Program-made: the position numbers and the translations under genes | Notes under the pieces: generated by a model | Told to the model about the DNA's origin: nothing | The model's database searches: none | What the model saw: the letters and a program-made list of their open reading frames with translations, nothing else | NCBI GenBank assembly: GCA_049611965.1 | Contig: JBMZBC010000024.1 | Coordinates: 1 to 32,589, forward strand | Origin: UBA10364 sp049611965 | Lineage (GTDB): Bacteria > Bacteroidota > Bacteroidia > Flavobacteriales > Schleiferiaceae | Length of the DNA: 32,589 nt | Direction: 5' to 3' | Part shown: in pieces, positions 24,168-32,089 of the stretch | Layout of the letters: the number at the start of each line of letters is the position of its first letter | Position numbering within the stretch: the stretch's first letter is position 1

Positions 24168-27100
24168 ATGATTAAACAAATAATGGGCGGGATTAATCAA
24201 ATTTTCATCGTTATTTCTTGTTTACTATTCTCTTGGTTGCAATCCAGTGCGCAATGTCAATATACATTAACGCTACTAGATTCTTATGGGGACGGGTGGA
24301 ATGGTAATTCCATGTACGTTCAAACTTCCGGCTATAGCCCTTCAAACTTGACATTTAATTCTGGCTCATCTATTTCCTTTCAAATTAGTATCGGAACTGG
24401 TGACACTGTATCCTTTGGGTGGCTGGGCGGTGGCTCATACCAGAACGAATGTACCTTCACAATTGTAGATAATTTTTCCGGTTCCACTGTTTACAGTTCT
24501 CCTACAGGTAATTTACTTTCCACCACATCGCCCCAATACACCACAACCTGCACCCTTACCTCCAATTCAGTACCCTGTCTTTATAGTACTCCATACAATG
24601 AAACTTTTTCTGGCGCCGTGGGCGGATGGGTCGCTCCATCATCTCAGTTTAATATAGGTTCGATTAATTCTTGCTGGGATCGAAGTGGATCAACATATTA
24701 TTGGGTAAAAGCACCATTTCCAGGTTCGGTAAATACACTTTCAGGACCTGCGAGTGACCATACGAGTGGTGGACAAGGCTTTATTGGCTCTTGGCCGTAT
24801 CCTCTTTTAGGAGGAGGGGATACAATCAGTGAACTAATAACACCATATATATCCCTTGATAATGACTCGCTACCGCAAGTGGCCTTCTGGTATCATTTAT
24901 GGGGTGACGATATAGATAAGCTCGAGTTTTCAATTACCACGGATACATCCGGTACGTGGACCTTACTAGATTCTTTACTCCCGAATACAGGTGCGTTCGT
25001 TTCCAACGCGAGTCCATGGCATCAATTCTACAGGGACATCTCGGCGTATAAAGGGGATACGGTGGCCTTTAAGTTTACTTCCTACAGGTCTTTCAATGGT
25101 TTCAATTCAGGTTTAAACGCTCGCGCGAGCATCGATGATTTCACCGTAACTGAGGATACCTCTAGCTGCGATAAACCTATAAAAGTTGTTATCGTATCCA
25201 AAGGTGTGAGTGCAGCAACAATAGGCTGGGATACTACAAGCGCCACTAACTACCAAGTTCAATGGGCACAGGGCTCTTCGGTGCCTTCTTCAGGAACGAC
25301 TTCAATTACAAGCTCAAATCAATTCAGTATATCAAACCTTGCCCCTAATTCCTCTTATACGTTCAGAGTTCGAGGTATATGTGGTAGTCAAGATACTTCT
25401 GTCTGGTCTGAATATGTGACTATTGAAACAGATTGCGGCGCATTCTTAGCTCCTTGGGATGAAGATTTTGAAAGCAATGATTGGGTGGCTCCTATTAGCT
25501 GGTTTGACCAAGGTACGTTTGGTGACTGCTTTTTGGATTCTGGATCTTTGGGCTTCTATTGGAAAGTAGCTCGTGGACCTAAAAACCAAGACGAGGGACC
25601 AAATACAGACCATAGTCCAACTGGTCAAGGAAAGTTCTTAGCCACGAACTATCGCTATGGCAGTACAGCTCCAGCTAATCTGTCAATAACCACGCCTTGG
25701 ATTGCTCTTGATTCAGTGGTTAATCCCGAACTAAAGTTCTGGCTCCATGCATTTACTCAAACGACACCCTTTGGCACATTAAAAGTAAAAGTTCAAGAGT
25801 TGAACGGAAATACCACTGCTGTCTTCGATACAGCAGGTGCTTTACAAGGATCACAATCAGCTGCATGGAAGGAAATGGTAGTACCGTTGAATTACAACAC
25901 TGATGATACGGTCAGAGTAATTTTCAGCTATGAGCCAAAAGTCCTTGTTAGTGCTCAACCTTTTAGCATTGATGATATTTCGATTACATCAGCGCCGAGT
26001 TGTCCGAGGCCAAGTTATCCTAGAATCCTGGCTGTTTCCACAACAACAGCTGATTTGAAATGGACACCTGGAGGTGCAACAAATTTTCAGCTACGCTACC
26101 GGAAAAACAATAATGGGAGCTGGACCTATCTCAACTTAAGTAACAACCAAATCACGTTATCCAGTTTAGATCCCAATACCAATTATCGTTGGGAAGTAAG
26201 AGATAGCTGCAGTAATTCCGACCAAAGTGTATGGGTTAGAGGACCCAATTTTTTCACAGCCTGCACCACGTTTGTTGCCCCGTATACCAATGCCTTCAAT
26301 AAGAATACATGGCAACCCCCTTCGTCATTCAGACCTTCAGGAAGAATTGGTAATTGTTTCAATAGATTAGAAGACGGCTCAAGCGGTTACTATTGGACAG
26401 GAGCTCGTTCTGGTTACGATCACTTTGCATTTACAGGTCCAAATAACGACCACACAGGAGGAACCAGTGGATACTTTTTTGCCAATGCAACCAGCCAAGT
26501 TGTGGATACCGCCAATATGGAATTTCCCGAAGTGAGTCTAGGACAGGTTCTTTCTCCAGAGTTTTCGTTTTGGTACCATATGTATGGTTTCCAAATCGAT
26601 CGATTGAATGTTTTTGTTCGGCGTATTGGGGGTACCGATTCTTTAATCAGTGCAATTATAGGTCAGCAGCAAAGCAGTGCAAATCAAGCTTGGCTTAAGC
26701 AAACATGTTCTCTAAACGGTTACCAAGGCGATACGGTTGTAATCACCTTCCAAGCTATTAAAAAAGGAAGTGGAGGCTTTTTTCCATTTTCTTCTGCCGT
26801 CTGTATTGACGATGTGGAATTTGGAGGTACAATCAACTGTCCACCACCGCAGCTTTTATCCGCTGTGAATATTACTCCAACTCAAGCTACTATTTCGTGG
26901 CAAGGAGTATCTAGCGCGAGCAGGCTAGAGTACGGACCCAGTGGCTTTACCTTAGGAACAGGATCAATTATCAATCCCACATCCAGTCCTACACTACTTA
27001 ATGGCTTAGCCCCTAACACAACATATACCGTTTACGTAAAAGATAGCTGTGGAGCATCTGCAGTGAGTACGAATACTGTAATTAATTTCACTACACTCCC

Positions 27101-28310
27101 CTGTCCTTCGGTTATAGCTGCAGGTACGACAACCTTGAATGGAACTACTGTAACTGGTATTAATACCGGCAGTACAAATGATTCAATAGTATGGCTTTGG
27201 GGAGATGGTAATATATCCCTTGGTGATTCAGTCACCTACATCTATCCGTTGCCTGGGATTTACAGCGTTCAACAAATTGCCTACAACGGCTGTGGTTCAA
27301 CGGATACAATAAATTACTCTTTGACTGTTTGTGGTATAGTAAACGCGAACATTACAACTTTGAATAATGGGCTTACCGTAGATTTTAATGGATCTAGTAG
27401 CATCGGAGCGGGACTAACGTATCAATGGTCGTTTGGAGACGGCACAACCGCATCAGTTGTAAACCCGACCCATACATATGCGTCAGCTGGAGTTTACACT
27501 GTGATTCTGGTTGCCACTGACGCCTGCGGTACAAGCGACAGTACCTCTAAGAATTTAATAGTGTGCCCATCCGTTCAATTGAACTTTAATTACACCAATG
27601 TTGGAAATCAATTCAGTTTTAATGCCAACCCATCAGGACTTACCTCGTATCAATGGGATTTTGGCGATGGTAATTCTGGAAGCGGTATAACGACTACACA
27701 CACCTATTTAAACGCCGGCAATTACTTGGTGTCGCTATCTGCAACCGATAGTTGTTCCGGCACTCTAAGTTATTCCGACAGCATTTCAACCTGTGCACCT
27801 CTTTCGGCAAACTTCACTTTTAATTTGGTTTCCTCAGGAGCAAATGGCCTTTTGGTTTCATTCTTCGCAACAGTCAGTGGATCCTCGGGATTAATCTGGG
27901 ATTGGGGAGATGGCACTCAAAGTGTAACACAGGCTACGAATATTGCACATACCTTCCCTACCGTATCATTTAATTACAACGTTAGTTTGTATGCTTTTAA
28001 TGAATGCGGGGATACCATCGTAGTTACAAAATCATTGAATGAGATAGGTATAGATGAAAATAACAATAAGGATGAATTTTCAATTAATCCAAACCCATCG
28101 AGGTACAATCAAGTAGAAATTCTATTGCCAGAAAGCATTCGCTCTGGCCTTCTTGAAGTATGGACAGCTCAAGGTGAAAAGGTTTTATCAAGAGAATTCA
28201 AGGAATCTGAAAAGATTTCACTCAATACTTTATTCATGGCACCGGGTGTTTACACGGTAAGAATCTCAAACCAACGAATTGAACAATTTAAACCTCTAAT
28301 CAAACTATAA
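24168..28310 (+). CDS. Giant secreted surface protein: MAM-like, Fn3 and PKD modules, T9SS type A
   Basis: A 1380-residue secreted protein. In order: signal peptide 1-29 (ends SSAQ); a Ser/Gly-rich module opening TLTLLDSYGDGWNG (31-128); three MAM-like lectin-fold modules (about 141-335, 424-612, 699-890), each carrying a DHT or DHS motif 40-60 residues in. Each is followed by a fibronectin type III domain (336-422, 613-698, 892-976). Then come four PKD-type domains (about 977-1056, 1057-1133, 1134-1208, 1209-1292; WSFGDGTT, WDFGDGNS, WDWGDGTQ). A T9SS type A sorting domain (1305-1380; FSINPNPSRYNQ to LIKL) closes the protein. There is no catalytic domain, so an adhesin or matrix role is inferred. 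A later in-frame ATG (residue 6) is an alternative start. It follows the Crp-like gene. Confidence 0.92.
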   Translation: MIKQIMGGINQIFIVISCLLFSWLQSSAQCQYTLTLLDSYGDGWNGNSMYVQTSGYSPSNLTFNSGSSISFQISIGTGDTVSFGWLGGGSYQNECTFTIVDNFSGSTVYSSPTGNLLSTTSPQYTTTCTLTSNSVPCLYSTPYNETFSGAVGGWVAPSSQFNIGSINSCWDRSGSTYYWVKAPFPGSVNTLSGPASDHTSGGQGFIGSWPYPLLGGGDTISELITPYISLDNDSLPQVAFWYHLWGDDIDKLEFSITTDTSGTWTLLDSLLPNTGAFVSNASPWHQFYRDISAYKGDTVAFKFTSYRSFNGFNSGLNARASIDDFTVTEDTSSCDKPIKVVIVSKGVSAATIGWDTTSATNYQVQWAQGSSVPSSGTTSITSSNQFSISNLAPNSSYTFRVRGICGSQDTSVWSEYVTIETDCGAFLAPWDEDFESNDWVAPISWFDQGTFGDCFLDSGSLGFYWKVARGPKNQDEGPNTDHSPTGQGKFLATNYRYGSTAPANLSITTPWIALDSVVNPELKFWLHAFTQTTPFGTLKVKVQELNGNTTAVFDTAGALQGSQSAAWKEMVVPLNYNTDDTVRVIFSYEPKVLVSAQPFSIDDISITSAPSCPRPSYPRILAVSTTTADLKWTPGGATNFQLRYRKNNNGSWTYLNLSNNQITLSSLDPNTNYRWEVRDSCSNSDQSVWVRGPNFFTACTTFVAPYTNAFNKNTWQPPSSFRPSGRIGNCFNRLEDGSSGYYWTGARSGYDHFAFTGPNNDHTGGTSGYFFANATSQVVDTANMEFPEVSLGQVLSPEFSFWYHMYGFQIDRLNVFVRRIGGTDSLISAIIGQQQSSANQAWLKQTCSLNGYQGDTVVITFQAIKKGSGGFFPFSSAVCIDDVEFGGTINCPPPQLLSAVNITPTQATISWQGVSSASRLEYGPSGFTLGTGSIINPTSSPTLLNGLAPNTTYTVYVKDSCGASAVSTNTVINFTTLPCPSVIAAGTTTLNGTTVTGINTGSTNDSIVWLWGDGNISLGDSVTYIYPLPGIYSVQQIAYNGCGSTDTINYSLTVCGIVNANITTLNNGLTVDFNGSSSIGAGLTYQWSFGDGTTASVVNPTHTYASAGVYTVILVATDACGTSDSTSKNLIVCPSVQLNFNYTNVGNQFSFNANPSGLTSYQWDFGDGNSGSGITTTHTYLNAGNYLVSLSATDSCSGTLSYSDSISTCAPLSANFTFNLVSSGANGLLVSFFATVSGSSGLIWDWGDGTQSVTQATNIAHTFPTVSFNYNVSLYAFNECGDTIVVTKSLNEIGIDENNNKDEFSINPNPSRYNQVEILLPESIRSGLLEVWTAQGEKVLSREFKESEKISLNTLFMAPGVYTVRISNQRIEQFKPLIKL

Positions 28311-28338
28311 AAAAAGCCAGCCGAAAGACTCGGCTGGC
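28309..28338 (-). terminator. Intrinsic terminator (minus strand) after the 28363-29223 gene
   Basis: Nine-base-pair stem (GCCAGCCGA at 28316-28324 with TCGGCTGGC at 28330-28338) and a 5-base loop. On the minus strand it is followed by seven T (28315-28309), so it ends the 28363-29223 transcript. The T tract overlaps the TAA of the convergent surface-protein gene. On the plus strand no T run follows, though the hairpin may still serve that gene. Confidence 0.85.
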
Positions 28339-28362
28339 CATTGCTTAACCCTAGTTAACACT

Positions 28363-29223
28363 CTACTTATAACCAGGTAAAACAGAATTATATTCAAAGA
28401 CAGCTTCTTCAATGGATTCATTACGAAGCTTTTCACGGTATACGACTATACCTGATATTCCAGCACCTATTAAAGCAGGGACTGGTTCTTCATAGTCAAT
28501 AGCCGTGGAAAACATTAGAGCCGCCGTATAACCCCAAAGGAAATTCCAAGCACGTAATCTACCAGCCTTGCGAAAATGACGTAACGCGTCAGAATCACTT
28601 ACTCTAGAAAGTGCCTTTGCTTCACGGAACGGCAAACCCTCCTGATTCATTATAAGTCTGCCAGCTTCATACTTCATAGGTGGAGTAACCATTACTTCTC
28701 TAGAAGATCTTGTATTCAATGGTTGAGGAAACTCCTCCTCCATTTCAATCTGTCTAACTGGACTTTCAGTGGGAGGTACAGCCGATTGAACATTCTCTAT
28801 AAGTGCTACCGGATCTTGATCCAATTTCTCCACTTCGTTGGTTTTTTCTTCACTTTCAACTACTGGTAGACTTGGTGAAGGAGAAACTGTCTTTAGCGGT
28901 CTATACTTGGGCATCTTACCACCATTTCGCTTTACAAAATTGCGCAAGTTTCTCTTTTCTTCCTCGGTCAATTCCCAACGAACAACACTTCCATATCCGA
29001 GCATACAGTCTTGATAATCCATTCGATTCGCGAAAAAGATTTTCAGTCCTGGATAGGCGAAGGTCAAATCATGAAATTCTTGCGGAGAAACTGAAACCTT
29101 CAGCTTAGCTTCCTTATACATCGCGGATGTCACTGACCCATAAGAAGTTCCTTTCAATTCGAGTTGTTGCCCTTGAGCAACTCCAAAAGCAAATAGTAAT
29201 AATGTTAGTACAAAAGTTCTCAT
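28363..29223 (-). CDS. Exported/membrane protein of unknown function
   Basis: I do not recognise this 286-residue protein. It has an N-terminal signal peptide (1-18, LTLLLFAFGVAQG), then a compact domain of about 85 residues with SVSPQEFHDLTFAYPGLKIF and a basic stretch KRNLRNFVKRNGGKMPKYR. A Pro/Glu/Ser-rich disordered linker follows (about 110-170), then a conserved-looking segment and a C-terminal hydrophobic pair of helices (WNFLWGYTAALMFSTAI near 227-243 and VPALIGAGISGIVVY near 248-262). The charged FRKAGRLRAW precedes the helices. The envelope location is inferred. It is transcribed alone with its own terminator; the region upstream (29224-29365) shows no clear promoter. Confidence 0.7.
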   Translation of the reverse strand: MRTFVLTLLLFAFGVAQGQQLELKGTSYGSVTSAMYKEAKLKVSVSPQEFHDLTFAYPGLKIFFANRMDYQDCMLGYGSVVRWELTEEEKRNLRNFVKRNGGKMPKYRPLKTVSPSPSLPVVESEEKTNEVEKLDQDPVALIENVQSAVPPTESPVRQIEMEEEFPQPLNTRSSREVMVTPPMKYEAGRLIMNQEGLPFREAKALSRVSDSDALRHFRKAGRLRAWNFLWGYTAALMFSTAIDYEEPVPALIGAGISGIVVYREKLRNESIEEAVFEYNSVLPGYK

Positions 29224-29365
29224 CTCATCATGTGTTTGATACCTCTAAGATGAAGGTTGAGAGAATGAGCCAAGCCTGAAGATTATCTCATTAAACGCCG
29301 TTTTTGTTGGATTTAAAGACTCAGGATTAAAATTTTAAACTAAAATGATTCATTTATGAGATGTT

Positions 29366-29401
29366 AAAAAGCAAAAGGACTGCTAAACATAGCAGTCCTT
29401 T
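29366..29401 (-). terminator. Intrinsic terminator (minus strand) after tRNA-Pro
   Basis: Perfect 12-bp stem (AAAGGACTGCTA at 29374-29385 with TAGCAGTCCTTT at 29390-29401), loop AACA. Read on the minus strand it is followed by TTGCTTTTTAA. It lies 11 bases past the tRNA 3' end and ends the lipoprotein-hydrolase-tRNA transcript. Confidence 0.85.
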
Positions 29402-29412
29402 CAAAAATGAAG

Positions 29413-29485
29413 TCGGGATGACAGGACTTGAACCTGCGACCACACGCCCCCCAGACGTGTACTCTACCACCTGAGCTACATCCCG
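29413..29485 (-). tRNA. tRNA-Pro (anticodon GGG)
   Basis: The minus strand folds as a cloverleaf of 73 bases: acceptor CGGGATG/CATCCCG, D stem GCTC/GAGT, anticodon stem CACGT/GCGTG with loop CTGGGGG, and T stem GCAGG/CCTGT with loop TTCAAGT, discriminator A. The anticodon GGG reads CCC/CCU proline codons. The 3' CCA is not encoded (CTT follows), so it must be added by the nucleotidyltransferase. Its 5' end is 12 bases after the hydrolase stop, so it is probably cotranscribed with that gene. Confidence 0.97.
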
Positions 29486-29497
29486 AAAACCAAGGGA

Positions 29498-30346
29498 TTA
29501 ATTTAGAATGAATTCATGAATTACACGCGTCCATTCTTCATTACCGATATCCCAACGCAAACCATGGCCCACATTAGGGTAAACTTCTTCTCTGTAATAA
29601 GTACCCTCATGCCTACGCATAGCACTACGAGCTGTTTCAACCGGTGCGACATTGTCCTCTTCTGCATGCATCCAAAGAAGTTCACCCGGGTAATTTTCCA
29701 TGTCTTGACCAAGATCAAAGTTGTATTCTGTAATCATTGAAGAAGGCAGACTCAATCCAGTGGCATTTTGCATAATTACATCTGCCGAACTTTGAGGTAC
29801 TTCCATGACCAGTTTTTCAACCGTAATACGTGAGCCGCCAGCTGCTGCAGGGCCTGCAGGTAAAGAACCTAATGAATTTGCAAATACCACCATTCGGTCT
29901 GAGGTTAAACCTCGATCCTCAAGCCATAATTGTACTGCATCATAATCAGCAGCCATCGATGCAGCATTTTGAGTAGCACCAGTACTTTTTCCAAAGCCTC
30001 GATAATCGTACATCACCACACCATAACGATGCTGATGACCAATGTTTGCTAATACGGCCACTGTCGACCAGAAACCATCCATAGAAGGTCCATTACCGTG
30101 CAAGTAGACGATGATGGTGTCGTTTTCAATCTGTGAAAAATCGCCTAGAAACAAACCATGAATGGTATCGTCCTCTGATGGAACTGTGAATAGGTGAATT
30201 TTCTCCTCATTAATATGATAGGCCGTGTCTAAATCGGCATTGGAGAAATTGTACTCTCCGCTGCCACCGAAGAACATAGCTGAACCTATATCTGCACAAG
30301 AAGCTAAACCTAAGCACAGTGTAATGATATATATTGTCTTCTTCAT
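29498..30346 (-). CDS. Alpha/beta-hydrolase lipoprotein
   Basis: A 282-residue exported hydrolase: signal peptide with lipobox LASC (Cys17), then an alpha/beta-hydrolase fold. IIVYLHGNGPSMDGF near 78-92 holds the oxyanion HGNG, YDYRGFGKSTG near 113-123 is typical of the family, and the nucleophile elbow is FANSLGS with Ser158. Asp231 (HAEEDNVAP) and His261 (NVGHG) complete a plausible triad. The elbow has Ala in place of the first Gly of GxSxG, but it keeps Ser and the last Gly. The substrate is unknown. It follows the lipoprotein gene at 30350 by three bases, and the tRNA-Pro lies 12 bases past its stop. Confidence 0.88.
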   Translation of the reverse strand: MKKTIYIITLCLGLASCADIGSAMFFGGSGEYNFSNADLDTAYHINEEKIHLFTVPSEDDTIHGLFLGDFSQIENDTIIVYLHGNGPSMDGFWSTVAVLANIGHQHRYGVVMYDYRGFGKSTGATQNAASMAADYDAVQLWLEDRGLTSDRMVVFANSLGSLPAGPAAAGGSRITVEKLVMEVPQSSADVIMQNATGLSLPSSMITEYNFDLGQDMENYPGELLWMHAEEDNVAPVETARSAMRRHEGTYYREEVYPNVGHGLRWDIGNEEWTRVIHEFILN

Positions 30347-30349
30347 CTT

Positions 30350-30988
30350 TTAAAAGTTTATGGCTGCGCCCCAGTAAAATCCTCTACCACCTAGTCCTAA
30401 GGTTGACGGAACATATGCTTGAGGCACATGAATTTCTCGGGTTGGATTAACAATTTTGTATTCGGCTTGTACTTCGAGCCATTTGTAACGCAGTCTATAC
30501 CCAGCACCTAATGAAGGTGCCAGTATTTGCCCTCTACCATATTCCGCGAGGAACCAAGTCGGGTCTACCCAACTGTTGGCGCTTACATTTAAAATATGAG
30601 GACCTTTCTGCCAAAACATATTTACCCCTGCTTCAGGGTATACGCGAACTGCATAATCTCTGGCACTGATAAATACATTACCGCCATAGCTGTAACTAAA
30701 TCCTGGAGTAAAGCCCTGAGAAGGACGAAGGCTTTTAACCACACCTCCATCAAGCTGTATGGCTCCAAAAAGTGCTGAACTTAGTTGCGCCGCGCCATAG
30801 GCAGTAGTACTCTCGCTCACACCTTTTGCTGCATAAATTCCTAAAAGCGGTAAACTTCCTGAATTGATTTTTGGGCGACCTAGCGTGGCGCCAACTTGAA
30901 CCTGTCCTTCTTCCAAGGGAACTACAATTTTGGTAGGGGTACAACCAGCGACAATGGCGGCTAGAATTACCCAAATTGATTTTTTCAT
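30350..30988 (-). CDS. Lipoprotein with beta-barrel-like body, unknown function
   Basis: A 212-residue predicted lipoprotein: from the ATG at 30988 it has a signal peptide with lipobox VAGC (Cys16), followed by a Gly- and aromatic-rich beta pattern (FTPGFSYSYGGNVFIS, RVYPEAGVNMFW, SLGAGYRLRYKWLEVQAEYK) ending in GFYWGAAINF. The terminal aromatic residue and alternating hydrophobicity suggest an outer-membrane-associated barrel, although a lipid anchor with a barrel is unusual, so this is a guess. An upstream in-frame ATG at 31012 would add eight residues and spoil the signal peptide. It lies three bases before the hydrolase gene, in one operon with it. Confidence 0.75.
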   Translation of the reverse strand: MKKSIWVILAAIVAGCTPTKIVVPLEEGQVQVGATLGRPKINSGSLPLLGIYAAKGVSESTTAYGAAQLSSALFGAIQLDGGVVKSLRPSQGFTPGFSYSYGGNVFISARDYAVRVYPEAGVNMFWQKGPHILNVSANSWVDPTWFLAEYGRGQILAPSLGAGYRLRYKWLEVQAEYKIVNPTREIHVPQAYVPSTLGLGGRGFYWGAAINF

Positions 30989-31062
30989 AAATGGTTTATA
31001 ACTCATTAACAAAACCTATTTGGAGATAGCTTAGAGGAATAGATTTTTGGACCAATTCAAAC

Positions 31063-31070
31063 TAAATTTG
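31063..31070 (+). promoter_or_regulatory. Candidate -7 element of trxB
   Basis: TAAATTTG is an exact match to TAnnTTTG and lies 22 bases before the trxB ATG, the same distance as the parA element. The nearest TTG (31047-31049) is 13 bases upstream, closer than the usual -33 spacing. Confidence 0.45.
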
Positions 31071-31092
31071 ACTTTCCAAATTCAAGGTTACT

Positions 31093-32034
31093 ATGGAACA
31101 ACACGATTGCATCATTATAGGTTCAGGTCCGGCGGGTTATACGGCCGCAATATACGCAGCGCGCGCAGATTTGAAACCCCTCATGTATATGGGTCTTCAA
31201 CCTGGAGGCCAGCTTACCACAACTACGGAAGTAGATAACTTTCCAGGATACCCTCAAGGTGTTGATGGCAATGCCATGATGGAAGATTTGAAAAATCAAG
31301 CGGAGCGTTTTGGTACAGAAGTACGCTTTGGTCTAGTTACCAAGGCAGAACTCAACTCTGAAGAAGGCGGTTACCACACATTGACCATTGACGAAAGCAC
31401 TCAGATTCAAGCACGTACAGTAATTATTTCTACAGGTGCATCTGCGAAATACCTCGGGTTGCCAGCTGAAGAAAAATTCATGGGCTTTGGCGTTAGCGCT
31501 TGTGCCGTTTGTGATGGCTTCTTTTACAAAGGACAAGAAGTTGTTGTAGTGGGTGCGGGAGATACCGCCGCAGAGGAAGCTACCTACCTCGCAAAGCTTT
31601 GTCCTAAGGTGACCATGCTTGTTCGTCGTGATCAGATGCGTGCCTCAAAAGCAATGCAAAACAGAGTACTAGCTACAGATAATATAGAAGTGCTTTGGAA
31701 CACAGAAACCGTTGACCTTTTAGGTGATGACAAAGGTTTAACTGCGGTAAAGGCAAAGAACAATCAAACGGGTGAGGAAATAGAGATTCCTGCTACTGGT
31801 TTCTTCGTTGCTATTGGCCACAAACCAAATACAGACATCTTCAAAGGCCAGATTGATATGGACGATACAGGCTACATCATCACCAAGCCAGATTCAACAG
31901 CTACTAATTTCCCAGGAGTATTCTGTAGTGGAGATGCTCAGGATAAAATCTACCGTCAAGCAGTGACTGCTGCAGGAACAGGCTGTATGGCTGCCCTAGA
32001 GAGCGAGAGATATCTAGCAGCATTGGGACATTAA
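31093..32034 (+). CDS. trxB: Thioredoxin reductase (NADPH)
   Basis: FAD-dependent enzyme that reduces thioredoxin with NADPH in the cytosol. The 313-residue protein is of normal length. It shows the FAD-binding GSGPAGYTAAIYAARA at about residues 11-26, the redox-active disulfide CAVCD (Cys137 and Cys140), the NADPH-binding GAGDTAAEEATYL near 153-165, and the C-terminal FCSGDAQDKIYRQAVTAAGTGC. All catalytic residues are intact. It is monocistronic with a candidate promoter upstream and a strong terminator 21 bases after its stop. Confidence 0.97.
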   Translation: MEQHDCIIIGSGPAGYTAAIYAARADLKPLMYMGLQPGGQLTTTTEVDNFPGYPQGVDGNAMMEDLKNQAERFGTEVRFGLVTKAELNSEEGGYHTLTIDESTQIQARTVIISTGASAKYLGLPAEEKFMGFGVSACAVCDGFFYKGQEVVVVGAGDTAAEEATYLAKLCPKVTMLVRRDQMRASKAMQNRVLATDNIEVLWNTETVDLLGDDKGLTAVKAKNNQTGEEIEIPATGFFVAIGHKPNTDIFKGQIDMDDTGYIITKPDSTATNFPGVFCSGDAQDKIYRQAVTAAGTGCMAALESERYLAALGH

Positions 32035-32055
32035 GTTAATACTGACGATTACAAC

Positions 32056-32089
32056 AATCCCTTGTGGCCCAGCTGCAAGGGATTTTTTT
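32056..32089 (+). terminator. Intrinsic terminator after trxB
   Basis: Nine-base-pair stem (AATCCCTTG at 32056-32064 with CAAGGGATT at 32076-32084), an 11-base loop, then seven T (32083-32089). The T tract overlaps the stop codon of the convergent gene at 32088. Confidence 0.9.
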
